Assembly (NCBI GenBank): GCA_021298245.1
Contig: JAJTDZ010000002.1
Span: forward strand, 122,540 to 186,539
Source of the DNA: Algoriphagus sp.
Lineage (GTDB): Bacteria; Bacteroidota; Bacteroidia; Cytophagales; Cyclobacteriaceae
Reading direction: 5' to 3'
Length of the DNA stretch: 64,000 nucleotides
Part shown: piece by piece, positions 1-7,446 of the stretch
Layout of the letters: each line of letters starts with the position of its first letter
Position numbering within the stretch: the stretch's first letter is position 1
Notes under the pieces: model-generated
Told to the model about the DNA's origin: nothing
Seen by the model: the letters and a program-made list of their open reading frames with translations, nothing else
The model's database searches: none
Position numbers and translations under genes: made by a program

Positions 1-632
1 ACGAGCTAGGACACGAATGGTTTGGCAATAAGATTTCTGTGGGAGACTGGGCAGACATGTGGATCCACGAAGGCCTCACCGCCTACGGAGATTGGCTATT
101 CTATTGGGAACATGGGGGACCTGATGCCTATTTTGAAAAAGTAAAATTAGAGGAAGCCTATATTCCACACGAAAAACCGGTAGTGAGCCCTCGCAACTCC
201 ACTGAAAAAACGGCCTACCATCCTGAAATCTACACCAAAGGAGCCATGGTCATTCATTCTTTAAGAGGAGTATTAGGAGATGAACTCTTTTTTAAAGCTC
301 TCAAAGCAGTAGCCATGGAAGAAGAATTTGCCTACACCACCAAGATAAGCACGGATGCCTTTGTAGAATTTATTCAAAACTATACGGGAAAGGACCTGAA
401 AGATTTTTTCCAGCTCTACCTCTACAGCACCAATCTTCCCGAAGTACATCTGAAAAAGAAGGGGAAAAATCAATACCAATTATCCTTAGAGGGAATCCAA
501 TTTGAGCTACCGATAGAAGTAAAAACCTCCACTGGAATTCAAAAGTACTATTTAGGAAAAACCCCTACGCTGATCTCCAGTACCAGTACGCCCGAAGTAG
601 ATCCACGGGGCTGGCTGATGCTGAAGCGGTAA
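1..632 (+). CDS. M1 family aminopeptidase, C-terminal part (5' end outside window)
   Basis: Zinc metallopeptidase of the M1 (aminopeptidase N-like) family, which removes N-terminal residues from peptides. The frame is open from the first base and the window starts inside the active site. It reads (H)ELGHEWFGNK, then WIHEG with the glutamate exactly 18 residues after the HEXXH motif, the HEXXH-x18-E zinc site of this family. Downstream IYTKGAMVIHSL matches the YxKG region that carries the family's catalytic tyrosine. The ORF track starts at a GTG (39) only because the true start lies upstream. About 190 residues follow the active site, so it lacks the long C-terminal domain of E. coli PepN. 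The family is clear; substrate and location cannot be judged without the N-terminus. Confidence 0.9.
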   Translation, partial: ELGHEWFGNKISVGDWADMWIHEGLTAYGDWLFYWEHGGPDAYFEKVKLEEAYIPHEKPVVSPRNSTEKTAYHPEIYTKGAMVIHSLRGVLGDELFFKALKAVAMEEEFAYTTKISTDAFVEFIQNYTGKDLKDFFQLYLYSTNLPEVHLKKKGKNQYQLSLEGIQFELPIEVKTSTGIQKYYLGKTPTLISSTSTPEVDPRGWLMLKR

Positions 633-721
633 GGGAGTTTGTTCACGCGGCAAAAAGAATGTGAAGGAGGAGTTGGTGTACATTTATTTTAAAGTGGATT
701 ACTTACAAAAAATCTCCCTAC

Positions 722-738
722 CCCCCTTGGTAAGGGGG
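722..738. repeat. Short G/C-run hairpin in the 633-1068 intergenic region
   Basis: CCCCCTT-ggt-AAGGGGG forms a 7-bp stem with a 3-base loop. The surrounding 436-base gap between the M1 peptidase and metK holds no convincing ORF. Besides this hairpin it contains the terminator-like stem at 911-958 and the dyads at 1003-1049. The stretch 770-900 shows nothing recognisable. Confidence 0.5.
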
Positions 739-910
739 AGTCACATCTCCTGATCCTAAAAAATAAATTAAGAACTTGACGGTCTATTTCTAAAAGTAAA
801 ATTTTACCGAGTCCATAAAAAGTTGTTGAATGAGCTTTGAGGCTCCTTGCCCCTCAGAATTCCGGGGGGATTTAGCACTCAAAATCATACAACAAATGTA
901 GCAACCCCCT

Positions 911-958
911 AAACCAAAAAAGCGGCGAAGCCTTTAGACTTCTACCGCTTTTTGGTTT
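911..958. terminator. Probable bidirectional terminator between the M1 peptidase and metK
   Basis: AAACCAAAAAAGCGG (911-925) pairs with CCGCTTTTTGGTTT (945-958) with one bulged A, and GAAG/CTTC pairs inside the loop. A-rich and T-rich arms flank the G/C core, so the stem can act on transcripts from either side. It lies between two genes that converge on it. Confidence 0.65.
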
Positions 959-1002
959 TGTAAAGTTAAATTTACTTTAGAGCAGGAGTAATTAACGTTT
1001 AA

Positions 1003-1049
1003 CCTGCCTGCCTTCGGCAGGCTTTTAACCTGCTTGCCGCAGGCAGGCT
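1003..1049. repeat. Tandem pair of GCCTGCC-type dyads downstream of metK
   Basis: The first copy is GCCTGCC-ttc-GGCAGGC (1006-1022), a perfect 7-bp stem. The second copy, CCTGCTTGCCGCAGGCAGG (from 1029), is a related imperfect dyad. A third degenerate copy lies upstream of metK at about 2451. Small palindromes of this kind are dispersed intergenic repeats in many Bacteroidota genomes; here they sit just past the metK stop and may also help 3' end formation. Confidence 0.6.
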
Positions 1050-1068
1050 CTTAACGCTCATAAAGCCC

Positions 1069-2322
1069 TTAAAGTCCGAATTCTTTCTTTACCCGCTCTA
1101 CGTAATCCAACTTCTCCCAGGTAAATAGCTCCACCTTCTTGGTAATCGCTGGGCGGTACGGGGAAGTGAAGGTTTTCTCTACCACCACGCTCTCTCTACC
1201 CATGTGACCATATGCCGCAGTCTCTAGGTAGATCGGCGTACGCAACTTCAAGCGCTGCTCGATGGCATAGGGACGCATGTCGAAGATGCCCTCCACCTTT
1301 TTGGCAATCTCTCCATCACTCATGTTCACCTTGGCCGTGCCGTAGGTATTGATGTAGATACCCATCGGCTTGGCTACACCAATCGCATAGGATACCTGCA
1401 CCAAGATCTCGTCAGCCACTCCCGCTGCCACCATGTTCTTGGCAATGTGACGGGTAGCGTATGCTGCGGAGCGGTCTACTTTCGAAGGATCTTTGCCAGA
1501 GAAGGCTCCTCCTCCGTGAGCACCCTTGCCCCCGTAGGTGTCTACGATGATCTTTCTTCCGGTAAGTCCAGTGTCTCCGTGTGGTCCACCGATCACAAAC
1601 TTGCCCGTTGGGTTGATGTGGTAGGTGATCTGGTCCGTGAATAATTTTTGTAGCGAAGGCTTCAACTTGGCCTTCACACGTGGAATCAGGATGTTGATGA
1701 TATCCGCTTTGATTTTGGCAAGCATTGTGGCTTCGGTATCAAAGTCGTCGTGCTGGGTAGATACCACAATCGCATCGATGCGTTGAGGCACGTTGTCGTC
1801 GGAGTATTCGATGGTCACCTGAGACTTGGAGTCAGGACGTAGGTAAGGCATGTCCTTGTTCTCTCTACGCAATTCCGCAAGTTCCAAAAGAATGCGGTGC
1901 GAGAGGTCCAATGCCAAAGGCATGTAGTTTTCTGTTTCGTTGGTGGCATAGCCAAACATCATTCCTTGGTCGCCTGCACCCTGCTCTTCTGGGTTCTTGC
2001 GTTCTACACCTTGGTTGATGTCCGCAGATTGCTCATGGATAGCAGAAAGCACCCCGCAGGAGTTGCCTTCAAACATGTATTCACTTTTGGTATAACCAAT
2101 CTTGTTGATCACCTCGCGGGCAATCTTTTGCACATCTAAGTACACTTCGGATTTTACCTCTCCAGCAAGGACTACCTGTCCGGTAGTTACCAGCGTTTCG
2201 CAGGCTACCTTGGAGTTGGGATCAAAAGCCAAAAAGTTGTCAATCAATGCGTCCGAAATCTGGTCCGCAATTTTATCTGGGTGACCCTCAGATACAGATT
2301 CTGAGGTAAATAGGTAAGGCAT
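1069..2322 (-). CDS. metK: S-adenosylmethionine synthetase
   Basis: Makes S-adenosylmethionine from methionine and ATP in the cytoplasm. The 417-residue product starts [17 protein letters not shown], the family's N-terminal ATP/methionine motif. It also has [19 protein letters not shown] and the glycine-rich [11 protein letters not shown] loop, followed by [11 protein letters not shown]. Length is normal, slightly longer than the E. coli protein. The ORF track begins 11 codons upstream at 2355. I prefer the ATG at 2322 because homology begins there and a good -7 box (TAATTTTG) lies at 2353-2360, so the longer start would precede the transcript. It stands alone on the minus strand. The leader of roughly 25 bases leaves no room for a SAM riboswitch. 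Confidence 0.97.
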   Translation of the reverse strand: MPYLFTSESVSEGHPDKIADQISDALIDNFLAFDPNSKVACETLVTTGQVVLAGEVKSEVYLDVQKIAREVINKIGYTKSEYMFEGNSCGVLSAIHEQSADINQGVERKNPEEQGAGDQGMMFGYATNETENYMPLALDLSHRILLELAELRRENKDMPYLRPDSKSQVTIEYSDDNVPQRIDAIVVSTQHDDFDTEATMLAKIKADIINILIPRVKAKLKPSLQKLFTDQITYHINPTGKFVIGGPHGDTGLTGRKIIVDTYGGKGAHGGGAFSGKDPSKVDRSAAYATRHIAKNMVAAGVADEILVQVSYAIGVAKPMGIYINTYGTAKVNMSDGEIAKKVEGIFDMRPYAIEQRLKLRTPIYLETAAYGHMGRESVVVEKTFTSPYRPAITKKVELFTWEKLDYVERVKKEFGL

Positions 2323-2352
2323 ACCGTTTTTTATTTTTCGTGAATGGTGCCC

Positions 2353-2382
2353 CAAAATTACAGGAAGTAGGGGAAATAAAAA
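2353..2382 (-). promoter_or_regulatory. Promoter of metK (Bacteroidota type)
   Basis: On the minus strand TAATTTTG (2353-2360) matches the Bacteroidota -7 consensus TAnnTTTG exactly. A T-run (2378-2383) sits 17-19 bases upstream in place of a perfect TTTG. The predicted start of transcription is about 2345, some 25 bases before the metK ATG. Confidence 0.5.
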
Positions 2383-2450
2383 ACTGCAGTAAGGGGTTAC
2401 TTACTGAGCAGCAGCGATTCCTTTTTTTATGCTCACAAAGAAGGAAAGTC

Positions 2451-2468
2451 TGCCTGCGGTAGGTAGGC
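2451..2468. repeat. Degenerate copy of the GCCTGCC dyad
   Basis: TGCCTGCGGTAGGTAGGC resembles the dyads at 1003-1049 with a few substitutions. It lies in the 213-base gap upstream of metK. Nothing else is recognisable in that gap apart from the metK promoter. Confidence 0.4.
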
Positions 2469-2535
2469 TCTACTACTTTACATGAGTACTTTTTTTACTC
2501 AAAAATGGGTAAAGAAAAAAGAAGTGGACATCTCA

Positions 2536-2784
2536 TTAAATGCCATCTTTTAAAAGAAAAAATGCTATAAAAAGTATTCCTCCAATTACCGCCCCAGCTT
2601 TCTTTTTGAGATACTCCTGCTGCAAATCGATCTTTTTATAGAGATAAAAAATATAGCCCTGTACAAAAAGTCCAAAGGTAAAAATGAGGAGTGCAATGGG
2701 GATAGATTTGAAAAAGAACCCCGCAAAAGCAACAGCTAGGGCAAGGAATATTGAATAAGTTTCCCACTTTTTTATTGTGTCCAT
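2536..2784 (-). CDS. Small membrane protein of unknown function (82 aa)
   Basis: Not recognised. The product has two or three hydrophobic stretches: SIFLALAVAFAGFFF at about residues 11-25, a second at about 28-48 that continues from it, and AVIGGILFIAFFLL near the C-terminus. A charged segment (KKIDLQQEYLKKK) separates the second and third. It starts only 5 bases after the stop of the six-cysteine lipoprotein upstream, so the two are almost certainly cotranscribed, and it is the last gene of the pair. A membrane partner or an immunity protein for that lipoprotein is possible but purely contextual. ORF 2636-2836 is a shadow in another frame. Confidence 0.65.
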   Translation of the reverse strand: MDTIKKWETYSIFLALAVAFAGFFFKSIPIALLIFTFGLFVQGYIFYLYKKIDLQQEYLKKKAGAVIGGILFIAFFLLKDGI

Positions 2785-2789
2785 GTTCT

Positions 2790-3428
2790 TTAATTTTCGT
2801 ATTTTTTACAAGTCTTATAAGATTTTGTAGCATCATCTATACATACCAATTCAGATAAATAGACAAATCCTCCACAAGCCAATGCGCCTAGCAGAGTAGG
2901 AGTCAATAAGCCACAAGCGGCTGAAGCTACTAGTGCCGCATTCCTACAGGTTTCAATACCGGTATCAAATTCCTCTTCACAAGCTCCATAAATTCTCAAA
3001 TTTGCTGAATGAACGCTTCTTTTTTGCACTAACTCAGAAATATTTTCTGCTAGTAGCATATCAAGTTCTTCTCGATTCGCTACAAGGAGTTGAGGATATT
3101 TTTCCCTTAATTTTTGACCTAAAATCACCATTTCAAGTAAAGGATGTTCGATTTTAAGGTTAGACCCACTAAGTGTATACCGATCTTTTTCCACCTCTGC
3201 AAAAGAAGAAGCTGATATCACTCGCTGCTGAATTTTTTCAAAATCTTCTTTGGAAATCCTTGAAGCATTCGCCTGGCTCTTTTGTAAGGAATTCATAAAC
3301 TCAATGAATAAGGGGTCTTCAGGTAGCTGATCAACCAAAAGTTCTGCCTGCTTGGGTTGTGGATCTTCCGCAACGCAGCCCAAAAAAAGGCAGGAAAAAG
3401 ACACAAAAAAAAGGGATTTCATTTTCAT
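2790..3428 (-). CDS. Lipoprotein with a C-terminal six-cysteine helical hairpin
   Basis: Exported lipoprotein of 212 residues. The signal peptide ends in the lipobox LFLGC (Cys18). Residues about 20-145 are mostly charged and helical-looking (LVDQLPEDPL, KEDFEKIQQRV) with no domain I recognise. The last 63 residues hold six cysteines at 150, 161, 172, 185, 196 and 207, with spacers of 10, 10, 12, 10 and 10 residues. The middle is small and hydrophobic (CGLLTPTLLGALACGGF). This mirror-symmetric spacing fits an antiparallel helical hairpin cross-linked by three disulfides. From memory the central part resembles the halocin C8-type peptide domain, so a peptide bacteriocin-like role is one possibility. 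It is followed closely by a small membrane protein. A start at Met3 is equally possible. Confidence 0.75.
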   Translation of the reverse strand: MKMKSLFFVSFSCLFLGCVAEDPQPKQAELLVDQLPEDPLFIEFMNSLQKSQANASRISKEDFEKIQQRVISASSFAEVEKDRYTLSGSNLKIEHPLLEMVILGQKLREKYPQLLVANREELDMLLAENISELVQKRSVHSANLRIYGACEEEFDTGIETCRNAALVASAACGLLTPTLLGALACGGFVYLSELVCIDDATKSYKTCKKYEN

Positions 3429-3690
3429 GGATTAAAAAGTGTTTAGAATTAAAAAATTATTTATACTAATTTATAGATTAAATTAAATTTATCAAATATT
3501 TATAGATATTTTTTTAATTAAACTACTACAAAAATTAATCACCCCAGATTAAATTTTAAAAAGCAGCAGTTTTGAATGAAGAAGCCTTTGCCTTCAACCA
3601 AAAAAAATCCCCTACAAATGGTAGGGGATAGCGTGCAATTTTGGAGTTGCAAAAGACCTTCGAGGTTTTAGAAAACTTAAAGGGGAACAA
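3429..3690. other. Very AT-rich intergenic stretch upstream of the six-cysteine lipoprotein
   Basis: Bases about 3440-3550 are almost entirely A and T, far below the surrounding base composition. The gap should contain the promoter of the lipoprotein, but no full TAnnTTTG box stands out. A weak copy of the htpG-side palindrome (GACCTTCGAGGTTTT) lies at 3655-3669. No ORF or RNA gene was seen. Confidence 0.5.
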
Positions 3691-3721
3691 GACCTTCGGG
3701 GTTTGAAAAACCCCGAAGGTC
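3691..3721. terminator. Perfect 14-bp hairpin at the 3' end of htpG
   Basis: GACCTTCGGGGTTT (3691-3704) and AAACCCCGAAGGTC (3708-3721) pair perfectly around a GAA loop, directly after the htpG stop codon. There is no long T-run on the htpG strand, so it may be a transcript-end stabiliser or a dispersed palindrome rather than a classical terminator. Confidence 0.6.
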
Positions 3722-3722
3722 A

Positions 3723-5609
3723 TTAAATCATTTCCACGCTGCGCTTCACGAAGGCAGTCAGGTCCTTGCCTGTCAGCAAGCCCTGAGACAATAAAGCCAG
3801 ATCAAAAGCCTGCTTGGCCAACTTCACTTGCTCCTCTTCTCCTTCCGCTTTCAAAATTTTATCCACCAAGGGGTGATTGCCGTTGATGGCTACCTTATAG
3901 CTATCCGGCAAACTACCGTAGAAACTCATCGGCCCCCCACCCGTTTGTGCCATTTCCTTCATTCGGCGCATCCACTCTTCCATGGTGATAGTCACTGGGA
4001 ATTCCTCTGGGCTAAGGCCCTCGATCTCCACGGTATAGGTCTTATTTTGAATGGCTTTTTCAAAAAGCTCTTTCACCGATTTGCTTTGATCTTCTGTCAA
4101 TAAATTGGCATAAGCTGCTTCTTTTTGAATCAATTTTTCAATCACATCCGCATCCACCCGCTTCAGTTGGGTTTTTTCCAACTTCGTTTCCACATGCTGG
4201 ATGAAATGGTTGTCAATGGGGGAGTCCATGACCAAGACATCGTATTCTTTTTTCAAAGCAGAATCGATAAAGCTGTCTTGTTTTTTGACATCGCTGGCAT
4301 AGAGGTAAATCACTTGCTCGTTTTTATCCGTTTGCGTAGCAGCTACCTTTTCTCGGTACTCGTCTAAAGTGTAATATTCGTCCTTGGTGTTTTTGAGAAG
4401 GGTAAACTCTTTGCCCTTTTCATAAAACTTCTCCTCGGAGATCATGCCATACTTCACAAAAAGACCGATGTCATTCCACTTTTCTTCGTAGACTTTTCTG
4501 TCTTTCTTGAAGAGCTCTGAAAGTTTGTCAGCAACCTTTTTGGTGATGTAATTGTTGATTTTCTTCACGTTGCCATCCGCCTGCAAGAAACTTCTCGACA
4601 CGTTGAGCGGAATATCTGGAGAGTCAATCACCCCGTGTAGGAGCATTAAAAACTCTGGAACTATGTCTTTAACTTCATCGGTAATGAAGACTTGACGACT
4701 AAATAATTTGATTTTATTTCGCTGCAACTCAAAATCATTTTTGAGTTTGGGAAAATACAAGACTCCCGTCAAATTGAAAGGATAATCTACATTGAGGTGA
4801 ATCCAAAACAAGGGATCTTCGCCCATGGGATATAGACTCTTGTAAAAAGCCAAATAGTCTTCGTCTTGAAGGTCATTAGGAGATTTGGTCCAAATGGGTG
4901 AAGTGGTATTGATGATGTTGTCCACCTCAATGGATTTCCACTTCTTCTCCCCTTTGTCATCTACTCCATCCTCTACGGATTGGGATTTTGTTCCAAATTT
5001 GATAGGAACGGGCAAAAACTTGCAGTATTTATCCAAGATCCCCTGCAGCTTCCAGTTGTCTAAAAACTCTTCGGAGTCCTCATTGATGAAAAGGATGATT
5101 TCTGTCCCGCGACTTTTTCTTTTGCCTTTTTTAATTTCAAATTCTGTACTGCCGTCACAGGTCCAAATGGCCGGCTCAGCCCCTTCTTGGTAGGATAGCG
5201 TATGGATCTCCACATTCTTGGCAACCATGAAGGCAGAGTAGAATCCTAAACCAAATTTTCCAATGATTTCATTGGCATCCTTGGCATCCTTAAATTTTTC
5301 TACAAATTCGGTTGCCCCAGAAAATGCAATTTGGTTGATGTACTTTTTGATTTCCTCGGCTGTCATACCAAGGCCCTTGTCCGAAATGGTGATGGTTTTC
5401 TTCTTCTCATCAAAAGAAACTTCCACGGTAAGGTCTCCAAGCTCTCCAGCATACTGACCTAATGTCGCCAGCCTCTTGATTTTTTGGGTAGCATCAACTG
5501 CATTGGAAACGAGCTCTCTGAGGAAAATCTCATGGTCGGAATAGAGAAATTTTTTAATTATTGGGAAAATGTTCTCGGTATGAATCGAGATGGTGCCTTT
5601 TTCCTGCAT
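3723..5609 (-). CDS. htpG: Molecular chaperone HtpG (Hsp90)
   Basis: Cytoplasmic ATP-dependent chaperone of the Hsp90 family. The 628-residue product begins MQEKGTISIHTENIFPIIK. It carries the GHKL ATP-binding motifs: FLRELVSNAVDA (Glu and Asn of the N-box), ISDKGLGM (DxGxG) and IGKFGLGFYSAF. The middle domain includes NVSRSFLQ, the region with the catalytic-loop arginine. The C-terminal dimerisation region is present, and the length is normal for Bacteroidota. It is transcribed alone on the minus strand. A 158-base gap separates it from the next gene upstream and contains a TGTCA direct repeat (5685-5697) that could be a stress-control site. A strong hairpin follows the stop codon. Confidence 0.97.
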   Translation of the reverse strand: MQEKGTISIHTENIFPIIKKFLYSDHEIFLRELVSNAVDATQKIKRLATLGQYAGELGDLTVEVSFDEKKKTITISDKGLGMTAEEIKKYINQIAFSGATEFVEKFKDAKDANEIIGKFGLGFYSAFMVAKNVEIHTLSYQEGAEPAIWTCDGSTEFEIKKGKRKSRGTEIILFINEDSEEFLDNWKLQGILDKYCKFLPVPIKFGTKSQSVEDGVDDKGEKKWKSIEVDNIINTTSPIWTKSPNDLQDEDYLAFYKSLYPMGEDPLFWIHLNVDYPFNLTGVLYFPKLKNDFELQRNKIKLFSRQVFITDEVKDIVPEFLMLLHGVIDSPDIPLNVSRSFLQADGNVKKINNYITKKVADKLSELFKKDRKVYEEKWNDIGLFVKYGMISEEKFYEKGKEFTLLKNTKDEYYTLDEYREKVAATQTDKNEQVIYLYASDVKKQDSFIDSALKKEYDVLVMDSPIDNHFIQHVETKLEKTQLKRVDADVIEKLIQKEAAYANLLTEDQSKSVKELFEKAIQNKTYTVEIEGLSPEEFPVTITMEEWMRRMKEMAQTGGGPMSFYGSLPDSYKVAINGNHPLVDKILKAEGEEEQVKLAKQAFDLALLSQGLLTGKDLTAFVKRSVEMI

Positions 5610-5684
5610 GGACGTATATAGGTTTAGTTAAACACAGATGAATTTGCCTATCTAGTAACAAGGGGCATTCCAAGAATAAAAAAG

Positions 5685-5697
5685 TGACAAGATGACA
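5685..5697 (-). promoter_or_regulatory. TGTCA-N3-TGTCA direct repeat upstream of htpG
   Basis: Read on the minus strand, TGTCATCTTGTCA lies about 76 bases before the htpG start. A spaced direct repeat in front of a heat-shock gene suggests a regulator or alternative promoter site. No CIRCE palindrome is present. This is an inference from position only. Confidence 0.3.
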
Positions 5698-5767
5698 GAG
5701 TGCTTGCTTGGACTAGTTCTACCCCATGGGAGTGTTCTAGTACCTTCAATCGCCTGACTAGGGAAAA

Positions 5768-6589
5768 TTAGCAGTACTCAAAATGCAAGGGATCTGGAAA
5801 AGTAAATTGAAATCCCGTTTCTAAAATTTTCCTAGAATCTATGACCCTATCCACCCCATTTTGGAATTGGGCATAGCTTCTAGGGGGGACTATCCCAAAA
5901 CTGGCTGCATTCTGTTCGTAGATTTCTTTCCTCCGAGGATGGTAGGGAGCTACCCCATTGAAAGTTTGATTCCACAATCCCTTTTGAATTATCCATGCAA
6001 TCATCCGAACCGCATCGAGTTGGTGAATGTAATTGACGCGAGCATGGCCCACAACTTCAGATTTTCCGGAAACATAGCTCCCCGGAATTCTACCTGGTCC
6101 CATCAATCCTCCCAAACGAAGGCAGGTGAGTGCGTAGGCCCTCTGCTCCTCCATGAAACCTTCGGCTTGTAAAAGAATGGGGTTCCCAGGGCTTACTCCC
6201 TCCTGCAAACTTTCTTCCGTATACCTCTCTTCCTGAGGATGCTCCGGATAGATCCCTGTACTGGAAATCATTAAGACTTTTTCTATTGGAGAACTGTCAA
6301 TAAGCTTCTTCAAAGACTGGAGTTGAGCCAGGTAGAATTCCCCCTCCCCCGAACGCGTGCGCGCTGGAAGGGTAATGACGAGTACTTCCGAGGCAAAAAG
6401 ACGGTGGTTTTCTTCTCCCTGAGCTTGGGGGGCAAGGGAAAATACCACCGTATCTAATTCCAATTCCATCAATTTGGATTGCTTTTCTTTGCTGGTAGTA
6501 GATCCAATTACCCGCATACCCTCCTTTTTCAAATGGATTCCAAGGGCTAAACCCAGCCAACCGTAACCCAGAATGGACACGCTATGCAT
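5768..6589 (-). CDS. YeeZ-like NAD(P)-binding Rossmann-fold protein
   Basis: Atypical short-chain dehydrogenase/epimerase-like protein (273 aa) of the YeeZ type, whose reaction is unknown. The N-terminus SILGYGWLGLALGIHLKK is a dinucleotide-binding GxGxxG loop. VIGSTTSKEK follows where the cofactor's phosphate or ribose is usually read. ISSTGIYPE is the family's S-T-x-Y active-site region, and LRLGGLMGPGR resembles the epimerase substrate-lid motif. The last gene of a run, it lies 115 bases downstream of the hydroxylase-like gene and has its own predicted promoter at 6657. ORFs 5861-6172 and 6297-6560 are shadows. Confidence 0.75.
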   Translation of the reverse strand: MHSVSILGYGWLGLALGIHLKKEGMRVIGSTTSKEKQSKLMELELDTVVFSLAPQAQGEENHRLFASEVLVITLPARTRSGEGEFYLAQLQSLKKLIDSSPIEKVLMISSTGIYPEHPQEERYTEESLQEGVSPGNPILLQAEGFMEEQRAYALTCLRLGGLMGPGRIPGSYVSGKSEVVGHARVNYIHQLDAVRMIAWIIQKGLWNQTFNGVAPYHPRRKEIYEQNAASFGIVPPRSYAQFQNGVDRVIDSRKILETGFQFTFPDPLHFEYC

Positions 6590-6656
6590 CGTGATTTTGG
6601 TTTAAGGTTATTCCCAAGAATAAATCCAATTGCAGCATGGTCGTTTTTCCTACCCC

Positions 6657-6664
6657 CAAAGGTA
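6657..6664 (-). promoter_or_regulatory. -7 box upstream of the YeeZ-like gene
   Basis: TACCTTTG on the minus strand matches TAnnTTTG exactly. A T-run lies about 17 bases upstream at the -33 position. The leader would be about 60 bases. Confidence 0.4.
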
Positions 6665-6704
6665 AGGACACTATACCTAAAAAAAGCCTCTAAGAAGGAG
6701 GTGT

Positions 6705-7328
6705 TTATTCTTTCTTGGGGAGGGTTCCAAAAACATAATCCCAAAGAGGAGAACTTACTCCATAAGAAGTAGATGGATCTTTGTAATGGTGAATGGCGTG
6801 ATTGACCCAAAGGACTTTGAAAAAATTCTTGGGAGGCTGGTAGGCGTGCACCACGTAATGAACACCCAAGTAAAGGGAATAGCCTAGCAAAAATCCTGGT
6901 AGAAAATACAGCGCATAATCCCCCATCACTAAATGAAACACCAAGTAGAAAATTGCCGCATAGGCAGCACTGACAAATGGCGGCATGGCCAATCTATCTT
7001 TATCTTTGGGATAATCGTGATGTACTCCATGCATGCTGTACTGCACCTTGTCCTTGAGCGGCGTATCTGGCTCCATATGAAACAAGTGTTTGTGCATTAA
7101 GTATTCCACAAAAGTAAAGGCAAAAAGGCCTAAAAAAACGAAGACAAAGCCCAACCAAAGTGGAATGCTGGTAGTGAGGGCATAATAAAACGAAACAGAG
7201 GAAATCCCTAAAAATAAGGTGATAGGAACTAAAATGTGGGTTCTGGAAATTCGCTCCAAAATAGGGTTAGAAAACATCTTGGCAGAACCGAAATTGTCAG
7301 GCCGGTCTAATCTCCCAATCTTTTTCAT
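6705..7328 (-). CDS. Fatty acid hydroxylase / sterol desaturase family membrane protein
   Basis: Integral membrane di-iron oxygenase-like protein (207 aa). The family hydroxylates or desaturates lipids. The histidine clusters that bind the two irons are all visible: HKHLFH (about 80), HGVHHDYP (about 100), HYVVH (about 160) and NHAIHHY (about 180). Hydrophobic segments lie between them, at about 33-72 and 115-160. The small size and the HGxHHxYPxD motif resemble bacterial fatty acid 2-hydroxylases, which hydroxylate acyl chains of sphingolipids or amino lipids in Bacteroidota. The substrate is an inference. It has its own predicted promoter (7387-7416) and is followed at some distance by the YeeZ-like gene on the same strand. 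Confidence 0.85.
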   Translation of the reverse strand: MKKIGRLDRPDNFGSAKMFSNPILERISRTHILVPITLFLGISSVSFYYALTTSIPLWLGFVFVFLGLFAFTFVEYLMHKHLFHMEPDTPLKDKVQYSMHGVHHDYPKDKDRLAMPPFVSAAYAAIFYLVFHLVMGDYALYFLPGFLLGYSLYLGVHYVVHAYQPPKNFFKVLWVNHAIHHYKDPSTSYGVSSPLWDYVFGTLPKKE

Positions 7329-7386
7329 GACGACAATAAATTAGGCTTGAAGGTAAAGGTGTTGTTTTTGAATTTAAACTAGACTA

Positions 7387-7416
7387 CAAAAATAAGGGTT
7401 TCAATTTTCAGCTCAA
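7387..7416 (-). promoter_or_regulatory. Promoter of the fatty acid hydroxylase-like gene
   Basis: On the minus strand a TTG (-33 element, 7414-7416) is followed after 19 bases by TATTTTTG (7387-7394), a full match to TAnnTTTG. It lies 59 bases before the start codon. Confidence 0.55.
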
Positions 7417-7446
7417 TTTTTTTGTTCCTGATTGAAATCATGTTTT

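Noticed and set aside
1003-1049. Possible start of a CRISPR array or tandem repeat
   Set aside because: Only two unequal palindromic copies without regular spacers.
633-1068. Possible small gene or RNA in the largest gap
   Set aside because: No ORF with a plausible start and no structured RNA besides simple hairpins and repeats.
2323-2450. Possible SAM riboswitch in front of metK
   Set aside because: The predicted leader is only about 25 bases and no aptamer-like stems were seen.
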